Shown in pieces: positions 58,199 through 64,000 of a stretch of 64,000 nucleotides of DNA. The notes below the pieces were generated by a model. The model was not told the origin of the DNA, did no database searches, and saw nothing but the letters and a program-made list of their open reading frames with translations. The translations under genes were made by a program, and so were the position numbers. Position 1 is the first letter of the stretch, and each line of letters opens with the position of its first letter. The stretch is from Macrophomina tecta. Taxonomy: Eukaryota > Ascomycota > Dothideomycetes > Botryosphaeriales > Botryosphaeriaceae. Location of the stretch: positions 2,790,001-2,854,000 of the forward strand of contig JAKSGN010000043.1 of NCBI GenBank assembly GCA_024180945.1, read 5' to 3'.

Positions 58199-61100
58199 TT
58201 ACGAAAGGTGGAAAGCACCCTGGCCTTCCTTGATGGCGACGAAGAGCTTCTCCTTGAGAACGTCAAGACTACTGTAGTCAGGCATCTTTAGATAATTGAC
58301 GCATGTCATGACGCTAGGAAGGTAGTCATCAGACGTGTACGGAGGTTCACTCGGTTTGCAGACAACAGTGAACATCGGTGTGAGAGCCTTGAAGCCTATT
58401 GATTACATCAGTATCAGCCGCTCATGTATTGGAGCGAGGGAAGAACTTACCGCCAATGGGAAGCTTAGGACTACCAGTGACGAACTGAAGGAAATCCCGG
58501 CGCTGGGATGGAGTGAGCTCGCTCATGACTTGCAACAAGTTGCGAACACTCTTGCTGTCCAGGTTGTAGCCGTGGTCCGCCTTGATCGAATCCATGAGAG
58601 TTTCAAGCGACCAGTCCTCTTCAGTTCGACCAAAGAGCATCACCAGCTCATCAGAAGTAAAGGCCCTCAGGGCAGAGTACGGGAAAACTTGAGAGAAGCC
58701 AGCGCGGAAGGCATCGACCTGCTTCTGTACGCCACTGCCAAGAGTCATGTCCAGGACACTTTGAACGTACGTGGCGACGTTATCGATTGTCACCGAGGTG
58801 TTGGCGCCTTCGGGGATAAGCTCAATGCTAGGGTATCCAGGCAGGGTGAAGTCGAGACCTAGATCTTCAACATGGGCGCCATCAATCTCAATCGCTTCAA
58901 TGGCTGAGACCTTTTCCGCAGGTGTCAGGTTAGGATTCTCGTCGACCGTCTTCTTTTCCTTGGCAAACTTCTTGAGCAACACAAGAGCCTTAGCGAGGTC
59001 GGAATCCACGGTCTTCACGGCACCAAGAGATGGCGGAACCGCAGCATTATCTCCAACGCGGAAGAAAGTAGGGTTGAAGGAGACGTCAATGATGCGGGAG
59101 TCAAGCATGGATCGAGCTACAAACTTGCCGAGAATCTTGAAGAGGTGGAGCACCTTTTTACCATCTTCAGTCTCCGCCTGCTCCGCGCTCATGGGGGCAG
59201 GGAAGAGTCCACGCTTGCCAAAAGCAAACTCGTCATTCTCATTCGACTCGTTCTCGCGCCAGAGCTTAAGCTTCTTCTTGGAGAACTCCTTCGAGACGGT
59301 GGAGTAGAACTCCAAGGTTGGACCCAGACCAGTGCCAACTTCCTCGAAGTACTCGACCTCCAGAACACTAGGTGAAGATCCATAGAGCTCCATGACTTTG
59401 ATGGCTGACTCGAGGATTTTGTTGCGAGAGATGCGTACCTTCTGGCGCTGCACCCTGCCAAGGAATGGCCTCTCATCGCGATGACGATCATGACGCGAGT
59501 CGTTAGTAGACTGCGCATTCTGCCACCTCGCCATCGACCGAGAATACCCAAAGGATGTCGACTGCAGGAAGAGATGACGCGTCTCGAATGGGAACAAGAA
59601 GGGATGGAGCCGAGCAAGGTCTTCGCTCCAGCTGGGAAGACAATTGCTGGCGACTATGAGAGGCTCCTCGAGCTGCCGGTTGAGCTTGGCAGTGAGCTTT
59701 GTGTTGACGAACTGGGACAATGGCTCAGCGTTGACCTTGATCACATCCTTCTTCTCAGAGAGGACATCATCCAAGTTGGCGTTGAGCTCATGCAGAATGC
59801 TGAGCAGGCGCAGGATGGATGACGTGGTCGGATTCTTGTTCAAAGACTGAGGAATGCCAGCGCTGCCAGAAGCCGACTCGGGAGGAGGCGTCAATGAACT
59901 CGACTCTGCGGGAGGTGGGCCGGTGGCTTTCTTGAATTTGATGGTGTGCGTTGGCGACCAAATATTTCGCGACGCGTCAGTTCCATCGGTCTGGTTCATG
60001 TGCACAGCACGATAGATCGTAGTTTCGTTAGAGATGGGCTGCTCGTTAACGCTGAATTCGATGTGCCAATCCTGAGGCACCGCTTGGATTGCAGCGGCGT
60101 AGGACATAGGCCTTGATGAAGTAGGGGTTCCACCAAGCAAGTTGCGTTGGTAAGCCAGACTGGCGAGTTGCTCGGTAGCCATCCTCTCAGCAAGGGAACG
60201 GTCAGCCTGGGCCGCCCGTGCAGATGAGGGAGTAGAACCACCCAGGGGTGTAGCCACACGAGTACCATCTTCCTTACGTGCGGTCGCTCTACCGTTGGAG
60301 GCAACTTCAACACTGACAGCAGATGGGTCGGGAATGTCCTCATCCATCTCATCCTCAAGATCGTCTACGATTGCATCCAAGCCATCTCCATCACCCAAGT
60401 CGTCTTCATCGGAAAGCTGGGCCTCGTCGGCACATTCGAGAGGATCCCGGATGTCGTCCAGAGAAGATGGCGCAGGCGGCGGCGGTGGCGGCGGCAGGGC
60501 TGTCTGATCCTGGCGCTTCCGGCTGGAACGTCTCGGACCAGAGCCGGATTGCTTAGATGACGGAGGGCTAGCCTCTGGATTTGCACTCGAACCAGCTGCT
60601 GCCTTCGATCTTGTGGTTCTCTTTGAAGAAGACGCACGGTTGGTGCTGTCGAGAGGGCCGGAGAAGGGAGGGGTGGAAGGCGAGTCGCGACCTCCAAGAC
60701 CGCTGTTACGGCCGGCAATAGCTGCAGCATATGCCGCTATCGCACTGGAAACACCGTCTCTGCTCCTACCCGAAGGCCTAGGCCGCTCAGCCAGGGCGAT
60801 GCGCGGTCGAAGATAGTCATCCAATGCTTTGAAGGTGGCAATGGCGTGGATTGAAACCATAATGTTCCTGTACGCGCGAGGAATGCCGGAATCCTCATCG
60901 GCCACTAACTTGAGTCGCAACTGCTTAGCGAGCATCGAGGCGGCAGAGCTACGGTTGCTGTCGAACGCGTTCTGATGAACTGTTATGACCTCGAAGTGTT
61001 CGGCACGACTGAGCAAGTCTTGCAACTTGCTAACCAGGATGCTGAAAGGCGTGACTGGTGAGGCGGTACTTGCAGTCTTCTGCTTGCTCTGATTTGTTGT

Positions 61101-63986
61101 ACCCATGAAGGCCTCTAGGAATGCGGTCCTCGCCTCCAGCTTGCTCGATACGTTGGAGTCGGCGAATAACTCGAGCAGCACGTCGACAATCCCGGAAGTC
61201 AAGAGTTCGTAACTCGTGATGCTCTCGAGAGCGTCTCCGTCAAAGTACTCGGCCAAACGGATGAAGAGGTCTTCCCCGCGATTGCAGACTGTGCCCGAAT
61301 AGCAAATCTTGATATCTTGAGCCAAATTTTTAAGATCATCCAGAATTGCCAATGCCTTCTCACGCATTTCTTTGCCCTTATCCGTCTCATGGACTTCTAT
61401 GAACTTCTGGGCACGCTTCGTGATGATATCGTCCACATTTGGCAATGGCTGACCGCTGTAGCGATGGCCGGATGAAGACGAAGAATCCGAACCGTCATCA
61501 TCATCTTCGTCATCGTGGTTATCGTCATGGCCCTCGTTGTCCTCCTCGTCATCCGAGTGCAAGTCGTCCACATCCGGGCCGTCATCCATCTCGCGATCGA
61601 TATCGTCACCTGCTTCACTACTAGCTTTGCTTGAAGAGCCTAACTCCTCAGCTTCCACAGCAGACTTTGCCGGCTTAGGCTTCTCCTCCAAGTTCTTAGT
61701 AGGCCTCTCAGCCAAGCGAGAAATCTCCGAGATCACGCCCTCGCGGTAGAATTGATAGCGATAGATCGACTCCAGGCGCTTCAAGAGCAGTTCTGCGGCC
61801 TGTAATGCGAAAGTGACAAGGGAAGGGTGGTCTTGCTGTGAAAGGATTGAAGCCAAGTAAGAAGCGTAAGGAACGGCCCGAAGAGCTTCCTTGAGGATAT
61901 CCTCATCCAGGTTAGACAACATCTTCAGCTGAGCGGTTAAGACCTTCTGGCGGACGCTCAAGTTAACCGTACTGGAATAAGCATCGGTCAGCGTGGGAAG
62001 GAGGATAACGGCAAAACGCCGGACTTCCTCCTTGCAACCCTCCAAAAGTTCCAATCTCTTGTCGTTCGGAGTTTTCCTTGACCTAGTTGACATGGGCATG
62101 TAGTCATCTCCAGGGAAGCTCGTGTCGAAGATATCGTCAAAATAGTTGAGACCATCTTTCTGCACAGCCGGTAGCAGCTCGCAGATGACGTTGAGAGTCT
62201 CGAAAACTTGCTCACGGGGACGATGAATCAAGGCCTGCATGATCACCACGCTGTCGATCTTTGTTGCGATGTCCTCAGTGCCGTCCGGAGGTGAGACACC
62301 GGTCAGAATCTGGTAGAGAGTGTCGACAACTTTCATCTTGAAAAGCTCCACAGAAAGTCTAGGCGAAGCGCGAGCCGTGATGGAGAGGACACGAAGGAAA
62401 AGCGTGTGGATGTTTGGTCCAATCAGGTTGGTCGTGCCCGGTAGGAGGAGTCGCAAAATTGCCTGCAACAGTTCCGGGCTCACCAACTCCTCCAGTTTGC
62501 CCTCTTGATACTTGAAACTCTCCACAATCCTGGATACGCAGTAGCAACCCTGTTCGACCACGCGTTGGTCACTGCTATTCAGCACGTTCAGAAGGATAGG
62601 CATGACATCGCGAACAGTCGGAAAGCAATCCTCTGGTATGTTGCGGCAGCAATTTGCGGCGGTGGTCACGGCTGTCCTCTGGGTGCTCGTGGGGAAGAAG
62701 TCGAGGTACGTCAAGCAGGCATTTAAACCTCCTTCGCGGACGATCGAAGCAGGAAATTCTACGGAAATCTTCTCCAAAGTCTGCGAGGATTTAGTATCGA
62801 ACGCTAGGTGTATCTAGCGAAGAAGACTTACACTCAGAGCCTGCTCGGCTAAATCAATGAAATGAATTTCAAGTAGCTTCTGGCACAGAATCGGAACAGC
62901 CCCGCCGTAGACGACGTTAGCGGTGGCAGCAGGGAGAGCTTCCATCAAGTTGGCTATGCAACGGCACGCGAGGAGCATGATTTCCGGGTTTTCTTCACCG
63001 AAATCGTTGGGTTGCATGAGCGAAACAAGCTCTTTGACATACTGATCAGGCGGAAAGTGGCCTGCGAGGTTATCTTCAGTCGATACGAGCAAAATCTCAG
63101 AGAGCTCTTGCAAAGCGATCAACTGGACCGACGGATCGTCTTTCTGTCTTAAGTTCTCCAAGATGTTTCGGAGACGCGAGGACATTCCTGACATCATGCC
63201 GCTCAGTGCTCGCAGAGTATTCGACAGGCCAGACGGCCCTCCAGGACGGCCGAGGAAACCACCTCCGAACGGGTCGTCATCGTCGTCATCCTCGTCATAC
63301 CGCGGAGGCACGCCGCCTTCCCCAGTGCTGTCATCGCTCATGCCATGCCGACCTCTGTCTGCGCCCTCGTCTTGTCCTTCCGCGATGTCATCGTCATCCC
63401 TCATTGTAACATCCTCATCGGTCTTTGGAGTTTGCTTCTTCGAGCGACGGCCCGACGGGGCGGCGGAGGTAGAGGGATCTAGGGCCCGAATTAGCGTTCG
63501 AATACCTCGCGGTGACGTAGTGGGATTTAAAGCACCTTGAGTGTCCTTCCTGCGGTTGGTCTTGCGCTTCGCCGCTGGCTGGGCTGCTGTGGGGTTCGAC
63601 TTTTCCTCTGAGGGTCCCGAAGATGGTCTGCGTGCGTCAGTGGTGTGCATTGTTGGCGGCGCGGAGGCAGAATCATACCCAGCGCTGGACATGGCCGTGT
63701 CTGCTCGGCTGGCCTTTCTCCGACGAAGGGTGGTGGACGGGGCTTGTGCGGGGGGCTCCGGCGCGTCAACCTTGGCCCGCTTGGGGCGTTTCGCAGTTGA
63801 AGGGCGTGCGGGCTCGGGGTCCTCGAGCTGGGATTGATCGGGGCTGGGCTCGCGAGCGTTCTGCTTCCGTTTCCGCGTCGACGGGGTTGCCCTCGCAGGT
63901 GCGGTGCTGCTGGGCTGGGCGGGCAAGTGGCTGGAAGAACCTGCTGCTGAGAGCCTCGCAGAAGAGCGAGTGACTCTTGAAGACAT
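58199..63986 (-). CDS. UFD4: HECT-type E3 ubiquitin ligase, UFD4/TRIP12 family
   Basis: Three exons (63986-62832, 62780-58451, 58395-58199) give 1893 aa; introns are 51 and 55 nt. The gene is complete, with its ATG 15 bases from the window edge (MSSRVTRSSARLS). A basic, disordered start is followed by an acidic run and armadillo-like repeats from about residue 265, including VQLIALQELSEILLVSTEDN. Two very acidic Asp/Glu/Ser tracts and a proline run interrupt the middle. The HECT domain fills the last 350-400 residues: EVEYFEEVGTGLGPTLEFYS, then IELIPEGANTSVT, and the last exon supplies the catalytic Cys1860 in VMTCVNYLKMPDYSS. In yeast UFD4 builds ubiquitin chains on ubiquitin-fusion and Arg/N-degron substrates with the proteasome. 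The last exon is easily missed, yet it carries the active site. Confidence 0.93.
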
Positions 63987-64000
63987 GAGAAACTGATTTG

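Noticed and set aside
16575..64000. A secondary-metabolite cluster suggested by three SDRs, two MFS exporters/permeases and two Zn2Cys6 regulators
   Set aside because: No polyketide synthase, NRPS, terpene synthase, cytochrome P450 or methyltransferase was found, and housekeeping genes lie among them.

Overview
The window is nuclear DNA of a filamentous ascomycete (Pezizomycotina). Genes are widely spaced and mostly carry short GT-AG introns, about 46-194 nt, often with a CTNAC/CTGAC-like branch site before the acceptor. The proteins are typical of this group: Zn2Cys6 regulators, DHA2 and sugar-porter MFS transporters, a HET-domain relic, a cutinase-family esterase and RIC8. I cannot fix the class from sequence alone; a Dothideomycete would fit, but that is a guess. 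No rRNA, tRNA, CRISPR array or intact transposon was recognised. Gene models were spliced by hand, and every intact model has a coding length that is a multiple of three. Layout: 1-16.6 kb is housekeeping. It holds an Iks1-type protein kinase (-), a secreted cutinase/acetylxylan-esterase-like protein (-), the G-alpha exchange factor/chaperone RIC8 (-), divergently placed RIF1 (+) with textbook PP1-docking motifs, and a glucose-6-phosphate 1-epimerase-like protein (+). 16.6-27.3 kb is looser and more accessory. It holds a frame-broken relic of a secreted-type protein, a three-intron short-chain dehydrogenase (SDR), a monocarboxylate-permease-like MFS protein divergent from a D-amino-acid-oxidase-like gene, and nearly 3 kb with no convincing gene. 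The oxidase is broken by one base in a G run as sequenced. 27.3-35.4 kb holds a DHA2-type drug/toxin exporter divergent from a Zn2Cys6 regulator, a two-exon protein of unknown function, and a second SDR. 37.3-44.9 kb holds an eight-exon hexose transporter divergent from an SDR of the sorbose/arabinitol/mannitol-dehydrogenase type, followed by a second Zn2Cys6 regulator; this looks like a sugar or polyol utilisation group. 46.6-56.4 kb holds a secreted serine carboxypeptidase (S10), a HET-domain pseudogene with two TAA stops, an AidB-like acyl-CoA dehydrogenase, and a single-pass membrane protein with a lectin-like ectodomain. 58.2-64 kb is a complete UFD4/TRIP12-type HECT ubiquitin ligase on the - strand, whose start codon lies 15 bases from the window edge. 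How genes may work together (inference): the divergent pairs RIC8/RIF1, permease/oxidase, DHA2 exporter/regulator and hexose transporter/SDR each share an intergenic region, so pairwise co-regulation is possible. The last three pairs combine a transporter with an enzyme or a regulator. I see no polyketide synthase, NRPS or terpene synthase, so this is not a classical secondary-metabolite cluster. I found no clearly novel multi-gene system. The best leads are the one-base break in the oxidase, the HET relic with RIP-like stops, the transporter-enzyme-regulator groups and the unknown protein at 32.5-33.3 kb.
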